A DNA stretch of 64,000 bases, taken from contig MKTW01000002.1 of the NCBI GenBank assembly GCA_001898405.1, forward strand, positions 430,167-494,166, in the 5' to 3' direction. Of the stretch, positions 38,118 to 47,715 are shown one piece after another. Position 1 is the stretch's first letter, and each line of letters starts with the position of its first letter. The notes beneath the pieces were generated by a model that saw only the letters and a list, made by a program, of their open reading frames with translations, did not search any database and had not been told where the DNA came from. A program made the position numbers and the translations under genes. The DNA comes from Sphingobacteriales bacterium 44-61 (GTDB lineage: Bacteria; Bacteroidota; Bacteroidia; Chitinophagales; Chitinophagaceae).

Positions 38118-39362
38118 ATGAAGCCCCATTCCAAGCAACCGCCTAAGTCTGACATTAAGATACTTGTAGTTGACGACCGGGAAGACAATCTCATTTCTAT
38201 AGAAACCATCCTGGAAAGAGACAACTATACGATCGTTAAAGCAAGTTCAGGACGTGCTGCCTTAAAGATACTCTTGCAGCAGCACGATTTTTCCCTGATC
38301 CTGATGGATGTGCAGATGCCCGACCTCAACGGATTTGAAACCGCCGCTATCATTTATGAGCGGGACAAACTGAAAGATATACCCATCATCTTCATCACAG
38401 CGCATGATTATGATGAAGAAATTATCTTTAAAGGCTACAGGACAGGTGGTGTGGACTATATTTATAAACCGATCAACCCGGACCTTCTCCGGGTTAAAGT
38501 AGGCGTTTTCGTAGAGCTGTACAGGAAGAATTACCAGTTGCTGCTCCATGAACAAAAGTTGCTTGCAGCCAATCATTCCCTCCAAAAAGAAATTGAAGAA
38601 AGGAAAGCATCTGAAGAAAAAGTAAGAATGCTGAATGCCCAATTGGTGGAAAATAACCTGCAACTGAAAGAGATCAATGAAGAACTGGACCAGTTTGCCT
38701 ATGTAGCTTCCCATGATCTGCAGGAACCTTTACGGAAGATACAGGTGTTCAGCGATAAGATACTGACTATCCAAAAGCAAGATGAAGAAACGGAAAAATA
38801 CTTTAAAAAGATCATCAGCTCCTCCCAACGGATGCAATCACTGATCAATGACCTGCTAAGCTTTTCGCGGCATTCCGCCAACTCATCTGATTTCAAAATG
38901 GTAGACCTGAACCTGGTGGTAAAAGAAGCACTGGTAGAACTGGAGATCAAAATTGAAAAAAGTAATGCAGTCATCACCTTCGATAACCTGCCTGCTATTT
39001 ATGCTATCCCCAGTATGGTAAGACAATTGTTTTATAATCTTATCAGCAATGCCTTAAAGTTCCGGAAAGCAGATGCAACAGCAGAAGTAAAGATCTCTTC
39101 CCGGAAAATAGCCGGCACAGTTCCGGAGCAGGCATTGTATGAAATAATCGTCGCAGACAAAGGCATCGGCTTTGAGCAACAGTTCGAAGCAGATATTTTC
39201 CGTGTGTTCAAGCGCCTGCACAGTTATCACGATTTTGAAGGTTCCGGTATTGGATTATCCATTTGCAAAAAGATCGTGGATAAGCATAATGGAACGATCC
39301 GGGCAGAAAGCAAGCCCGGAGAGGGCGCTTCATTTATTATCAGGCTACCGGAAAAACAGTAA
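38118..39362 (+). CDS. Receiver-histidine kinase
   Basis: A 414-residue soluble protein. The receiver (residues about 12-130) has ILVVDDREDNLISIE, phospho-Asp in LILMDVQMPDLNGFET and Lys in YIYKPINPD. A coiled coil (about 145-195; LQKEIEERKASEEKVRMLNA) leads to the kinase with His at 199 (YVASHDLQEPLRKIQVFSDK), N box QLFYNLISNALKFRKA, G1 ADKGIGFEQQFEADIF and G2 GSGIGLSICKKIVDKHNG. It starts 10 bases after the giant HAMP kinase and has the reverse order of domains, so it may take phosphate from it and pass its output by changing its own kinase activity. No DNA-binding domain. Confidence 0.92.
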   Translation: MKPHSKQPPKSDIKILVVDDREDNLISIETILERDNYTIVKASSGRAALKILLQQHDFSLILMDVQMPDLNGFETAAIIYERDKLKDIPIIFITAHDYDEEIIFKGYRTGGVDYIYKPINPDLLRVKVGVFVELYRKNYQLLLHEQKLLAANHSLQKEIEERKASEEKVRMLNAQLVENNLQLKEINEELDQFAYVASHDLQEPLRKIQVFSDKILTIQKQDEETEKYFKKIISSSQRMQSLINDLLSFSRHSANSSDFKMVDLNLVVKEALVELEIKIEKSNAVITFDNLPAIYAIPSMVRQLFYNLISNALKFRKADATAEVKISSRKIAGTVPEQALYEIIVADKGIGFEQQFEADIFRVFKRLHSYHDFEGSGIGLSICKKIVDKHNGTIRAESKPGEGASFIIRLPEKQ

Positions 39363-39491
39363 TGTAACATACGGGATATTTCATACAGTTTACCCTTCTT
39401 TTCCCACACTTCAGACGTTTGCCTTTCCAAATTCCTGCCAAAAGGTTTTGCTTCGCCAAAACTATCATTAACCCATTTATAAACAGCTTGT

Positions 39492-40268
39492 ATGAAAGTT
39501 TGCTCATTACTCGCAGGCATAGCCATTTGCCTTGCTTCCTCCCGGGCCGTTGCGCAACAGGATACTGTAAAGATCAGTTCCGACATGATCAACACCAAAG
39601 TGCTGAAGAATGGCACCCACCGGTACCTTGTTTATTTCAAACTGGGAAAAGACAGCAGCCGGATCAATTACCAGTTATGGAGCCGCACCATCGATCATTT
39701 GGATTACCAGGGGCGGAAAGCGATCTCCGTAACACAGGAATGGGAAGACAATACAAAGATCGTACACAAAGTGTATTCCGTTTGCGATGAAAAAACATTT
39801 GCACCGCTTTATCAGAAAAGCGAATGGATCGGAAGATTAAATTCGACCTTCAATTTCCTTACAAAGGAAGGATATGTTAACGACACGCTGCTGACCAGCG
39901 CAGACACAGCCCGCACTAAAAAACAGGCTTATGATGGATTTCAGAAGGCCATGAACGAGTATGTACTGAACTGGCATTTAGACCTGGAGGTTTTCCCGAT
40001 ACTTCCTTACAAGCAGGGAAGAACATTTCTTGTAAACTTTTATGATCCCGGTTTTTCTTCACCGGCATTCCAGGCCTATACAGTTTCAGGAAGCGCGACG
40101 TTGACAGGATATGATAACCAGGAAATAGAATGCTGGCTGCTTACACATACCAGCCGGAATAATACTGAAACATTCTGGATCAGTAAAAAGACCAGGGAAG
40201 TGTTGAAACTGGAACAGGTATTTGGCGGAAGGTTCAGGTATAAGATCAAACTCGGGTTCAGTATGTGA
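39492..40268 (+). CDS. Exported DUF3108-like protein
   Basis: A 258-residue protein with a signal peptide (VCSLLAGIAICLASSRAVAQ). The rest is beta-rich, with many Trp/Tyr strands (HRYLVYFKLGKDSSRINYQL; VTQEWEDNTKIVHKVYSV) and a closing FWISKKTREVLKLEQ, where a converted quantity is compared with standard units. This is the layout of DUF3108-like periplasmic proteins; the match is from memory of the family and is moderate. The function is unknown. No membrane segments. A strong hairpin follows the stop. Confidence 0.6.
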   Translation: MKVCSLLAGIAICLASSRAVAQQDTVKISSDMINTKVLKNGTHRYLVYFKLGKDSSRINYQLWSRTIDHLDYQGRKAISVTQEWEDNTKIVHKVYSVCDEKTFAPLYQKSEWIGRLNSTFNFLTKEGYVNDTLLTSADTARTKKQAYDGFQKAMNEYVLNWHLDLEVFPILPYKQGRTFLVNFYDPGFSSPAFQAYTVSGSATLTGYDNQEIECWLLTHTSRNNTETFWISKKTREVLKLEQVFGGRFRYKIKLGFSM

Positions 40269-40269
40269 T

Positions 40270-40305
40270 AAAAAAGAAAGCGGTTGTACTATTGCAGCCG
40301 CTTTC
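40270..40305. terminator. Bidirectional terminator between convergent genes
   Basis: GAAAGCGGTTG (40276-40286) pairs with CAGCCGCTTTC (40295-40305; one weak pair). On the minus strand the stem is followed by TTTTTTATC, giving a good terminator for the phosphodiesterase gene; on the plus strand TTCCTTCAT follows. Confidence 0.7.
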
Positions 40306-41566
40306 CTTCATACCAGCTATTGGCCCTGTTATACTTTCCTTCCAGCACAACTTTGTAAAATGAACCGGAGGCACTGATCGGGGCATTCAGTCTTCTATTC
40401 AACTGTCCGGCATTGACAGGAACTTCCTGTAGCAGCAGGTATTCATCCTTACCTCCATTCTTAAATGCATTCGACCAACTGACCCATACTTTTAGTTTCT
40501 CATTTGTAGTGATGGGCTTCCAGGTTATTTTCAATGACGAAGGGCCAGTAGTAAATACAGGATCAGTAAAAGATAACTCACCAATAAATGGAGTGCCATC
40601 CACTTCACGGGCATTCTCCACAGGAACAGTAATATCCATAAAGCGGGCGATGCTCGGCATAATATCCACCACAGAAGCCTGCGGTGCGTTGAATGCTGCA
40701 TTCAACGGTTTGTAATTGGTAAAGATCCAGCTATCCCTTTCACGGTCCGACTGGCCGCCATGCCCCTTCCCTGTTTTGGCATCCCTTCCATGATCAGTGG
40801 TAACTACCAGCAACCACTCTTCATTATATTGTTGCTGTCTTTGCCGGATAGCTTCGCGGATATAGCCGATCCGCTTGTCTGCTACTTTAACGGATTCATA
40901 AAACCGGGGACTGTCGCCAAAAGCATGCCCCAGGTCATCCGTGTGCTCCAGGTAAACCCAGGAAAGATCGGGAGCGTCAGATTTGATATATTCCGCTGCA
41001 CGCCGGGCCACCGCTTCATCAATTTTATCAAGATACTCTCCTTGCTTATCATGTGGGTAGTTGATGGTATCCAGTTCCATCCCATCAAAATGATAATCCA
41101 CCGGGATATTCCCTGTAGCTGCCAGCCTATCACCTACCAATTTGGTACGGTTATCGAGCCAGGTGGAGAAGATCGCGGTCTTTTTAGCAGGGTATTGCTC
41201 TTTTAAATAGCGGAAGATCGTGTAATAAGAATAATTGGGTGCTGCAATATCATTGTCCCATACATTATGCTTATTCACCCAGGTGCCGGTGAGCACGCTG
41301 TTATAACCTACAGCAGAGATCGTTGGCGTTTGGGAATAAGTTCCTTTCTTTCCTCCTACATATGCCCTTGTGTAGCCACCTTCAGCAGCAACTGCACGAA
41401 GCTGTGGCGGATCAAGCTTTTCAATCACATCTGCAGGGATACCATCTGCAATAATAAAAACGGCTTTCCTCGTTTTGGGTTGAGCCTGGCTTGCACAATT
41501 AAAAGCCAGCAGAAGGAATGATGCCAGGAAAGGGATATGAATAACAGGTTTTATTTTCTGAAGCAT
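40289..41566 (-). CDS. Alkaline-phosphatase-superfamily phosphodiesterase/nucleotide pyrophosphatase
   Basis: A 425-residue exported enzyme with a signal peptide ([18 protein letters not shown]). Metal-binding and catalytic motifs of the type I phosphodiesterase group are in order: [17 protein letters not shown], the nucleophile region [17 protein letters not shown] near residue 85, [16 protein letters not shown] near 205, and [16 protein letters not shown] near 260. The C-terminal part (about 330-425) looks like a beta-sandwich. It hydrolyses phosphodiesters or pyrophosphates in the periplasm; the substrate is unknown. A Cys in the leader (FNCASQ) could also make it a lipoprotein. Confidence 0.85.
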   Translation of the reverse strand: MLQKIKPVIHIPFLASFLLLAFNCASQAQPKTRKAVFIIADGIPADVIEKLDPPQLRAVAAEGGYTRAYVGGKKGTYSQTPTISAVGYNSVLTGTWVNKHNVWDNDIAAPNYSYYTIFRYLKEQYPAKKTAIFSTWLDNRTKLVGDRLAATGNIPVDYHFDGMELDTINYPHDKQGEYLDKIDEAVARRAAEYIKSDAPDLSWVYLEHTDDLGHAFGDSPRFYESVKVADKRIGYIREAIRQRQQQYNEEWLLVVTTDHGRDAKTGKGHGGQSDRERDSWIFTNYKPLNAAFNAPQASVVDIMPSIARFMDITVPVENAREVDGTPFIGELSFTDPVFTTGPSSLKITWKPITTNEKLKVWVSWSNAFKNGGKDEYLLLQEVPVNAGQLNRRLNAPISASGSFYKVVLEGKYNRANSWYEGKRLQ

Positions 41567-41602
41567 CTGTTCTTGTTTTTATGATTTCTTAAAGATAAGG
41601 CC

Positions 41603-41632
41603 TTGCCGTATATCACTCTTTGATTAAATTTG
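41603..41632 (+). promoter_or_regulatory. Promoter of the DUF1801 gene
   Basis: TTG (41603-41605) and TAAATTTG (41625-41632) are separated by 19 bases, a full match to the Bacteroidota -33/-7 pattern, ending 21 bases before the ATG at 41654. Confidence 0.6.
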
Positions 41633-41653
41633 GAACAGCAGAAAAATAAGATC

Positions 41654-42034
41654 ATGAAAACATCAAAGCCAGCCGGCATCGATGAATACATCTCCCGTTT
41701 TCCAAAGCATGTTCAAACCATCCTGGAAGAAGTACGCAGCATTATAAAAAAATCTGCCCCCGAGGCTGAAGAGACCATCAAGTATGATATGCCTACTTTC
41801 ACACTGAATGGCAACCTTGTATATTTTGCTGCTTTTAAAAATCATATCGGATTTTACCCTGCTCCAACCAATGATGAAGCTTTCAGCAAAGATCTTTCTC
41901 CTTATAAAACAGGGAAAGGCTCTGTACAGTTCCCGCTTGATCAGCCCATGCCTGAGCAACTGATCAGAAAAATAGTGAAATGGCAGATTGAAAGAAATGC
42001 GTTGAAGGCAGCAAAGAAAAAAGGTAGGAAATAA
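41654..42034 (+). CDS. DUF1801 / YdhG-like protein
   Basis: A 126-residue cytoplasmic protein. KPAGIDEYISRFPKHVQTIL followed by IRSAPEAEETIKY-like sequence (here IKKSAPEAEETIKYDMP), then TLNGNLVYFAAFKNHIGFYP and YKTGKGSVQFPLDQPMP, are the landmarks of DUF1801 proteins such as YdhG. Some members are proposed iron chaperones, but this is not established. The frame is open to a TTG at 41630, which falls within the -7 promoter element, so the ATG at 41654 was chosen. Confidence 0.85.
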   Translation: MKTSKPAGIDEYISRFPKHVQTILEEVRSIIKKSAPEAEETIKYDMPTFTLNGNLVYFAAFKNHIGFYPAPTNDEAFSKDLSPYKTGKGSVQFPLDQPMPEQLIRKIVKWQIERNALKAAKKKGRK

Positions 42035-42036
42035 AA

Positions 42037-42053
42037 AAACGCTTGCTGCGTTT
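42037..42053 (+). terminator. Short hairpin after the DUF1801 gene
   Basis: AAACGC (42037-42042) and GCGTTT (42048-42053) form a 6-bp stem with a 5-base loop directly after the stop; AT-rich sequence flanks both sides. Weak terminator candidate, possibly serving both convergent genes. Confidence 0.4.
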
Positions 42054-42070
42054 ATATCTGAAGAGCTGGT

Positions 42071-42298
42071 TTACATTGATTTTACTATAGCTTTTCTCTC
42101 TGTCTTTACGGCGATCCCTTTGAACTCTTTAGGGATCTTTGAGAGTAATCTTGCTGTGAGGCTTTGTACAAAAATGACAATATATTCCGATTTGCCTTTT
42201 CCCCTTACACCGGCACTCGAAAGCCATTTTGAAGTCCATTTATAATTGATTAGGGTAACAAAATGATTATGAGTGCTAAGATAAAAATGACCGATCAT
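42071..42298 (-). CDS. Small protein of unknown function
   Basis: A possible 75-residue protein, not firmly recognised. The stretch AGVRGKGKSEYIVIFVQSLT followed by LSKIPKEFKGIAVKTERK has the rhythm seen at the start of some trypsin-like or related small proteins (a Gly-Val strand, a hydrophobic strand ending in Val, then an IPxxxxGxxV turn), so it may be a real domain or a fragment of one. No signal peptide. It is convergent with the DUF1801 gene. The 5' part (HFYLSTHNHFVTLINYKW) is less protein-like. Confidence 0.35.
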   Translation of the reverse strand: MIGHFYLSTHNHFVTLINYKWTSKWLSSAGVRGKGKSEYIVIFVQSLTARLLSKIPKEFKGIAVKTERKAIVKSM

Positions 42299-42310
42299 TG
42301 TATAGCCCTG

Positions 42311-42340
42311 TTGAAAAACAAAGCCTCCCTTAAAGGAGGC
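42311..42340 (-). terminator. Rho-independent terminator for the TonB-C-like gene
   Basis: On the minus strand GCCTCC (42340-42335) pairs with GGAGGC (42328-42323), followed by TTTGTTTTTC. It lies 34 bases past the stop at 42374. Confidence 0.75.
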
Positions 42341-42373
42341 CCTGTATAAATAAATATTACATATATTATTATA

Positions 42374-42979
42374 TCACTTCGATAAAATGATCGTTTGTTT
42401 CTTGATCGCTTTGCGGGGTTTACCATTGGTACCCAGCAAGGGAGTCAGCCTTGGTGCAGTCAGTGTAAGCCTTTCTTTTACCTGATCAGCCAGAAAAGAA
42501 TTTTCGGGTGAACAGTTGATATTATTAACACTCACCTGCCCGTCTGTTCCAATCTCATATTCGATCAATACAGAATAAGTTCCATCCTTGATCTTCTTGG
42601 ATGTCATCACTTCTGTTCTAAGTGTGGTAGTAAATTCATCCATAAAATCTTTCCATGACTTATTATTGTCCTTTGGTGCTGCGGCAACAGGGGCACCGGT
42701 GGAATCGAGCACAACCGGAGGAGCAGCTTCCGACTGCACGGTAGTAACAATATTACCTGCAGCATCAAGACTGGCTGTAACCACTTTGGGCTTTTCCATT
42801 TCTACAGGTGCAGGCTTTTTCCGGGTGCTGGTGTCTATTTTGGTGGAAAGGTCCTCTCCTTTCCGGACCACCGTACCGGTATCAGATTTCAGCTTTCCAC
42901 TGTACAGGGTTTCCTTGAGGGATTGTGCATTGGCTGAAGCAGCCGTTACCAGCAGGGCCAGGAGAATAACCGGTTTCAT
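42374..42979 (-). CDS. Exported protein with TonB C-terminal-like domain
   Basis: A 201-residue protein with a signal peptide (KPVILLALLVTAASANAQ), a Lys/Pro/Ala-rich middle (residues about 40-105) and a C-terminal domain (about 125-200). The latter has DGTYSVLIEYEIGTDGQVSV, then VKERLTLTAPRLTPLLGTNG and KKQTIILSK. These match the TonB C-terminal fold in strand order and in the Gly-rich VxxxGxV turn. It lacks the membrane anchor of a true TonB, so it is a TonB-C-like periplasmic protein of unknown job. The frame is open to 43072 but the Met at 42979 gives the signal peptide. Confidence 0.7.
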   Translation of the reverse strand: MKPVILLALLVTAASANAQSLKETLYSGKLKSDTGTVVRKGEDLSTKIDTSTRKKPAPVEMEKPKVVTASLDAAGNIVTTVQSEAAPPVVLDSTGAPVAAAPKDNNKSWKDFMDEFTTTLRTEVMTSKKIKDGTYSVLIEYEIGTDGQVSVNNINCSPENSFLADQVKERLTLTAPRLTPLLGTNGKPRKAIKKQTIILSK

Positions 42980-43214
42980 AAAAAATAAATTAATTGAGTG
43001 TTGGGCGTCCGTCCATTTCACCGATGCGATGAATTTTCTTTTTACATCAATCATCAGTCCAATTTCATGCAATTTAACGGCAAAGATGTTACCATCGTCC
43101 TAAATGAATGCACACCAGAACTAAAGTAGTGCATTTTGTTGATTATATGGACATTGTCGCTCAGTACTGAAATTCATTTTTAACAAAAACAGCATTGCCC
43201 CAACAGGCTTTGCA

Positions 43215-44129
43215 CTATGGTACAGGGGCTGGAAGGGCGTTCTTTACAGCTACAGGCCACACACCCGGACTGGGAAAACTCACTCCCTTTGTGGAGCCCC
43301 GTTGCTTGTTATCTGCACCAAAATAATAAAGCGGCCAGCCCTTATAAGTCAGTTGTTTTTTACCAAATACATCAATGGAGCCAACAAGGGTTTTGTCAAG
43401 TGTGGAGGGCACTATCACTTTGTCCGTTTCATAAATAGGCCATACGCTGTTATTGGAAAGATCGGGTTTGGTAAAATTATTATTATTGGAGCTGTCTTTT
43501 GTAAATGTATAAAGCGTGGCTCCTCTAGCATCGGTAAAGAAAAGTGTCTTACCCGTTCCTTCCACATAATCACTGGTATAGTTTTTCCCATCATTACCTA
43601 CCAGCTGTGTGTTGAGCAGGAATATGGTATAATCCGGTTTGGCAACATACCAGAATCCGCCAATGCCTTCCCCATTAGTCTCCCCTGCAGCTTCAGGCGT
43701 ATTATAGCTTCCTGCCACCGGTGCATAATAATACAATGGCCATCCCTTATAAGTTGTTTGCTTGGTCCCAGCAGTAGTTGTAACAGTCCCGAAATCTGCC
43801 AGATCAAGCCCTGTTGCCAGCATACTTTGCGAGAGATTATCTCCTGCATAAAATACAGGCCAGAGATTCAGGCATCCACCCGTGCAATTATTTTCCCCAT
43901 TAAAATCATTTGCAAAACTATAGAGTGTCCTGTTGGAAGCATCCGTTAATATCGTACCGAGTTGGGCATCCGCTCGCAATTGCACTTTAGCTTGCGACAT
44001 CGGCGGTTCATCGTCCTTATTATCACAGGAAGGTAAAAAGCAGGCACTGAACATCACCAGCAAAAAGGCGCTGATTGGCCTTGTGCTTTTCCGGGCAGGC
44101 AAAACCTGTCCATGATTCAAATGGATCAT
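43215..44129 (-). CDS. Lipoprotein with secreted-repeat (COG4315-like) units
   Basis: A 304-residue lipoprotein; leader ISAFLLVMFSACFLPSC with Cys near residue 35. The mature part has two long modules, each with two half-repeats: AQLGTILTDASNRTLYSFAN and NLWPVFYAGD, then KQTTYKGWPLYYYAPVAG; and GKTLFFTDARGATLYTFTKD, NSVWPIYETD and KQLTYKGWPLYYFGADNK. This is the PF03640-type lipoprotein repeat (G-x-x-LTD-x-x-G-x-TLY; WP; GWPLYY). Function is unknown; related proteins are outside the inner membrane. It is transcribed away from the divergent P-type ATPase gene. Confidence 0.85.
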   Translation of the reverse strand: MIHLNHGQVLPARKSTRPISAFLLVMFSACFLPSCDNKDDEPPMSQAKVQLRADAQLGTILTDASNRTLYSFANDFNGENNCTGGCLNLWPVFYAGDNLSQSMLATGLDLADFGTVTTTAGTKQTTYKGWPLYYYAPVAGSYNTPEAAGETNGEGIGGFWYVAKPDYTIFLLNTQLVGNDGKNYTSDYVEGTGKTLFFTDARGATLYTFTKDSSNNNNFTKPDLSNNSVWPIYETDKVIVPSTLDKTLVGSIDVFGKKQLTYKGWPLYYFGADNKQRGSTKGVSFPSPGVWPVAVKNALPAPVP

Positions 44130-44420
44130 GTGTATTTTTTTAACTTGATTAATAAAAATAAATGGGTGGCGTATTTATTCCATCGTTAAGCGCCTGCATA
44201 CAGTTGCCTGCCAGTTTGTCTTTATTTAATAGCTGTGCGTTAAAGGATAACGCCCTGCTCAGCCAGGATTTTCGTAATTGGCCTGATTTTATGCTAACTT
44301 AAACAAGTAAAATCCTTTTTTATGGAAACAGCCAGAAAAAAGAAAACCCCGTGCAAAAAGCAAACTCAGGGCTTTATTCAAAAAAATAAAGCAACAGGAT
44401 AAATAAAAACGGAGATGATC

Positions 44421-46940
44421 ATGAACTGGTACTCGATTTCCGGGGAAGAAGCATTGCAGCAAATGAATAGCAGTCCTGACGGCCTGGAAGACCAGGCTGT
44501 GCAACAGAAACTGGCAGAGTATGGAAAGAATGAACTGAAAGGCAAGAAGAAGATCAACCCGCTGTTTATCTTCTTCCGCCAGTTCTTTGATGTAATGATC
44601 CTGGTGCTGATCGTAGCTGCCGTGATATCTTTCTTTATCGGAGAGCCGGCAGACACCATCGTTATCATCATTATTACCATATTAAATGCAGTGATCGGTT
44701 TTATCCAGGAATATCGCGCAGAAAAAGCGATAGAAGCACTGCAAAAAACAGCCATACCCAATTCCCGTATCATAAGAAATGGAAAGACCACTGAAATATC
44801 ATCCACAGAGATCGTTCCGGGTGATATCATACTGATGGAAGCAGGCGATATCGTACCCGCAGATATCCGCCTGCTGGAAGTTGAATCCCTTAAGGTCAAC
44901 GAAGCGAGTCTTACAGGCGAATCAAATCCTGTTGATAAAAAGACCGGTCCGCTGAAAGAAAAAGATCTGCAACCGGGCGACATGCTCAACATGGCTTTCA
45001 AAGGCACACAGATCACCAGCGGCCGTGGGAAGGGATTGATAGTGGCCACCGGTATGAAGACGGAGCTTGGCAATATTGCTGCTATGCTCGACAAAGCACA
45101 GAGTATTACACCCCTGCAAAAAAGATTATCTCATTTCAGCAAAAAACTGACGGTTGTCATTATTGCCCTCTGCGTTGTTCTATTCTTTATCGGTTATCTC
45201 CGGGGTGAAGAAGTGACCCGTATGTTACTCACTTCCATATCGCTGGCTGTAGCTGCCATACCAGAAGCATTGCCGGCAGTGGTGACCATCTCGCTCGCAT
45301 TGGGCGCAAAACGCTTATTGAAGCAGCAGGTGCTGATCAGGAAATTATATGCCGTGGAAACACTTGGCTCTGTTACCTATATCTGTACAGACAAAACAGG
45401 AACACTGACCAAAAACCAAATGATCGTCCAGGATATATGGGTAAAAGATGAAGCCATGAAAAAAGAACTATTACAGGCGATGAGCCTTAACCATGACGTA
45501 AAGGAAAAGAACGGAAAACTCTCGGGCGACCCCACAGAAATAGCTATGGTGGAATACGCCAGAGAACAGGATGATTATAAACTGGTAAAAGAAATTCCTT
45601 TCGATGCAGAACGGAAAGCAATGACCACAATCCACCAAAGAGATGGGAAATTATGGGTGATCACAAAAGGTGCAGCAGAAACCATCAGTGAAATTAACAG
45701 GCATACCTCCTTAAAAAAGGAAATTAAAAGCCAGGAAGAAAAAATGGCGAAAGAGGGCATGCGGGTTATTGCTTTTGCCGGAAAAGAGATCGATGAACTG
45801 CCCTGGGAAATAACAGCCGGTTCCATTGAAAACGACATGCACTTTATAGGGCTGGTAGGGCTGATAGACCCTCCGAGAGAGGAAGCCCAAAAAGCGATAG
45901 CCGACTGCAAAGCAGCAGGTATCATCCCCGTGATGATCACAGGCGATCATCCTTTAACGGCTGCTTCTATTGCCAGGCAGATGGGCATTATCGATGATGC
46001 CAACCAGGAAGTAGTGACCGGAAAGCAGTTGCAGGAAACTCACTATGAAAAATTAAATGATGTAGAGAAAATAAGAGTGTATGCAAGAGTATCACCTGAA
46101 CAAAAACTGAAAATACTGGAAACCTTGCAGGAGAAGCACGAGTTTGTTGCCATGACGGGCGATGGAGTAAATGACGCCCCATCATTAAAGAAAGCCAATA
46201 TTGGCGTGGCAATGGGCATTACCGGAACAGACGTGGCCAAAGAAGCTTCACAGATGATCCTGCTCGATGATAATTTTGCCACTATCGTTAAAGCAGTACA
46301 GTCTGGCCGCCGGGTTTATGATAATATCCGGAAATTCATCAAGTATATCCTTACCGGCAATGCTGCAGAAATATGGATCATCTTTCTTGCTCCCTTATTC
46401 GGCTTGCCTATACCGCTGTTACCTATTCATATCCTATGGATCAACCTTGTGACAGATGGCTTGCCTGCGCTGGCATTGGCTGCTGAAAAGGAAGAGAAAA
46501 ACATTATGCAACGTCCGCCACGTAAGCCGGGTGAAAGCATTTTCGCACAGGGCCTTGCCATACATATACTATGGGTTGGCATTTTTATTGGGTTACTGAA
46601 CATCGCCACACAGGCATTCGCGATCAGGTATACGGATGCACATTGGCAAACCATTGTTTTTACAGTACTTTGCTTCAGCCAGCTTTGGCATGTGATGGCT
46701 ATCAGGAGTGAAACAAGATCATTGTTCAAAATAGGTATCATGAGCAATAGATCCCTGCTGATGGCAGTATTATTTACTGTACTGCTGCAGTTAGCCGTTA
46801 TTTATATGCCGGTTTTGAACAGGTTTTTTCATACCCAGCCTCTCACAATTGTTGAACTCCTGGTCACAGTCGCCGTATCATCGGTCGTATTTGCAGTAGT
46901 GGAAATTGAAAAAGCGGTGAAAAGAAAGTTAAACAGGTAA
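44421..46940 (+). CDS. Calcium-type (P-IIA) cation-transporting P-type ATPase
   Basis: An 839-residue membrane pump. The actuator loop has VNEASLTGESNPVDK, the phosphorylated Asp is in CTDKTGTLTKNQ near residue 324, the nucleotide domain has VITKGAAE, and the hinge is AMTGDGVNDAPSLKKANIGV. Ten hydrophobic segments fit the family; the fourth carries AAIPEALPAVVTISLALG, where Glu is the expected ion ligand of the Ca/SERCA-like branch. GGAG at 44411-44414 is spaced well for the second Met (44421), preferred to the one at 44415. A CDP-alcohol transferase and a universal stress protein follow in the same direction. Confidence 0.92.
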   Translation: MNWYSISGEEALQQMNSSPDGLEDQAVQQKLAEYGKNELKGKKKINPLFIFFRQFFDVMILVLIVAAVISFFIGEPADTIVIIIITILNAVIGFIQEYRAEKAIEALQKTAIPNSRIIRNGKTTEISSTEIVPGDIILMEAGDIVPADIRLLEVESLKVNEASLTGESNPVDKKTGPLKEKDLQPGDMLNMAFKGTQITSGRGKGLIVATGMKTELGNIAAMLDKAQSITPLQKRLSHFSKKLTVVIIALCVVLFFIGYLRGEEVTRMLLTSISLAVAAIPEALPAVVTISLALGAKRLLKQQVLIRKLYAVETLGSVTYICTDKTGTLTKNQMIVQDIWVKDEAMKKELLQAMSLNHDVKEKNGKLSGDPTEIAMVEYAREQDDYKLVKEIPFDAERKAMTTIHQRDGKLWVITKGAAETISEINRHTSLKKEIKSQEEKMAKEGMRVIAFAGKEIDELPWEITAGSIENDMHFIGLVGLIDPPREEAQKAIADCKAAGIIPVMITGDHPLTAASIARQMGIIDDANQEVVTGKQLQETHYEKLNDVEKIRVYARVSPEQKLKILETLQEKHEFVAMTGDGVNDAPSLKKANIGVAMGITGTDVAKEASQMILLDDNFATIVKAVQSGRRVYDNIRKFIKYILTGNAAEIWIIFLAPLFGLPIPLLPIHILWINLVTDGLPALALAAEKEEKNIMQRPPRKPGESIFAQGLAIHILWVGIFIGLLNIATQAFAIRYTDAHWQTIVFTVLCFSQLWHVMAIRSETRSLFKIGIMSNRSLLMAVLFTVLLQLAVIYMPVLNRFFHTQPLTIVELLVTVAVSSVVFAVVEIEKAVKRKLNR

Positions 46941-47082
46941 TGCATTTATTAGTACAGGCAAACTGGCAGGGAATTAGTGGTATTATTTGAACTATAAGCA
47001 TGCTACATTAATTACCCATTTTGATGGATCGAAAGGGTAACATAGCTGCTGTTGCGCCATTCAACCAAATCCAGATCAGGCA

Positions 47083-47685
47083 ATGCATAAAACGAGTTAT
47101 TATATCGTCAATACCATCACGCTTTACCGGCTGATCGTCGCTCCTCTCCTCCTTTTCCTTATTCTATATGAGCAGGTCTTCCTGTTCAAATGGCTCCTCG
47201 TTTTTAGTTTTTTTACAGATGCTATTGATGGAATTCTCGCAAGGCGTTATAAAGTAGTAAGCGCAATGGGCGCAAAACTGGACTCTTTAGGCGATGACCT
47301 TACTGTTATTGCAGGTATTGTTGGATTATTTGCATTTAAACCGGATTTTATTTACCCGCAGCTTGGCTGGCTGATATTTCTCTTTATTCTTTTCATCGTG
47401 GAAACCATTGCTGCTCTCAATCGCTATGGAAAGACGACCAGTTTTCATACCCTGCTTGCTAAGATCTCTGCCATTCTTCAAGGTTCCTTCCTGATCCTCG
47501 CTTTCCTTTTGCCCGAACCTATCCATTGGTTGTTCTACCTGGCCGTCGCATTCACTGCGCTTGACTTGCTGGAGGAAATTGTACTGATCTATCTCTTACC
47601 CAAATGGAAAACCGATGTAAAAGGCATCTACTGGTTGCTGAAACAAGGCCATGGGGCCGCAGGGAAGAGTCCGGCAGGAAATTAG
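47083..47685 (+). CDS. CDP-alcohol phosphatidyltransferase family protein
   Basis: A 200-residue membrane enzyme with about six hydrophobic segments. The catalytic signature DGxxARx8Gx3Dx3D is complete (Asp49, Gly50, Ala53, Arg54, Gly63, Asp67, Asp71, within DAIDGILARRYKV and GAKLDSLGDD). The family joins a CDP-activated lipid to an alcohol (as in PgsA or PssA) in the cytoplasmic membrane; the alcohol cannot be told. It starts 142 bases after the P-type ATPase and is followed after 30 bases by the universal stress gene, probably one operon with it. Confidence 0.88.
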   Translation: MHKTSYYIVNTITLYRLIVAPLLLFLILYEQVFLFKWLLVFSFFTDAIDGILARRYKVVSAMGAKLDSLGDDLTVIAGIVGLFAFKPDFIYPQLGWLIFLFILFIVETIAALNRYGKTTSFHTLLAKISAILQGSFLILAFLLPEPIHWLFYLAVAFTALDLLEEIVLIYLLPKWKTDVKGIYWLLKQGHGAAGKSPAGN

Positions 47686-47715
47686 CAGTACGGTTCCTGA
47701 GCAATACCTATTCCG

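Noticed and set aside
44322..44402. 26-codon Lys-rich frame upstream of the P-type ATPase
   Set aside because: Low-complexity composition in A-rich sequence, no ribosome-binding site and no protein-like pattern; chance is likely.
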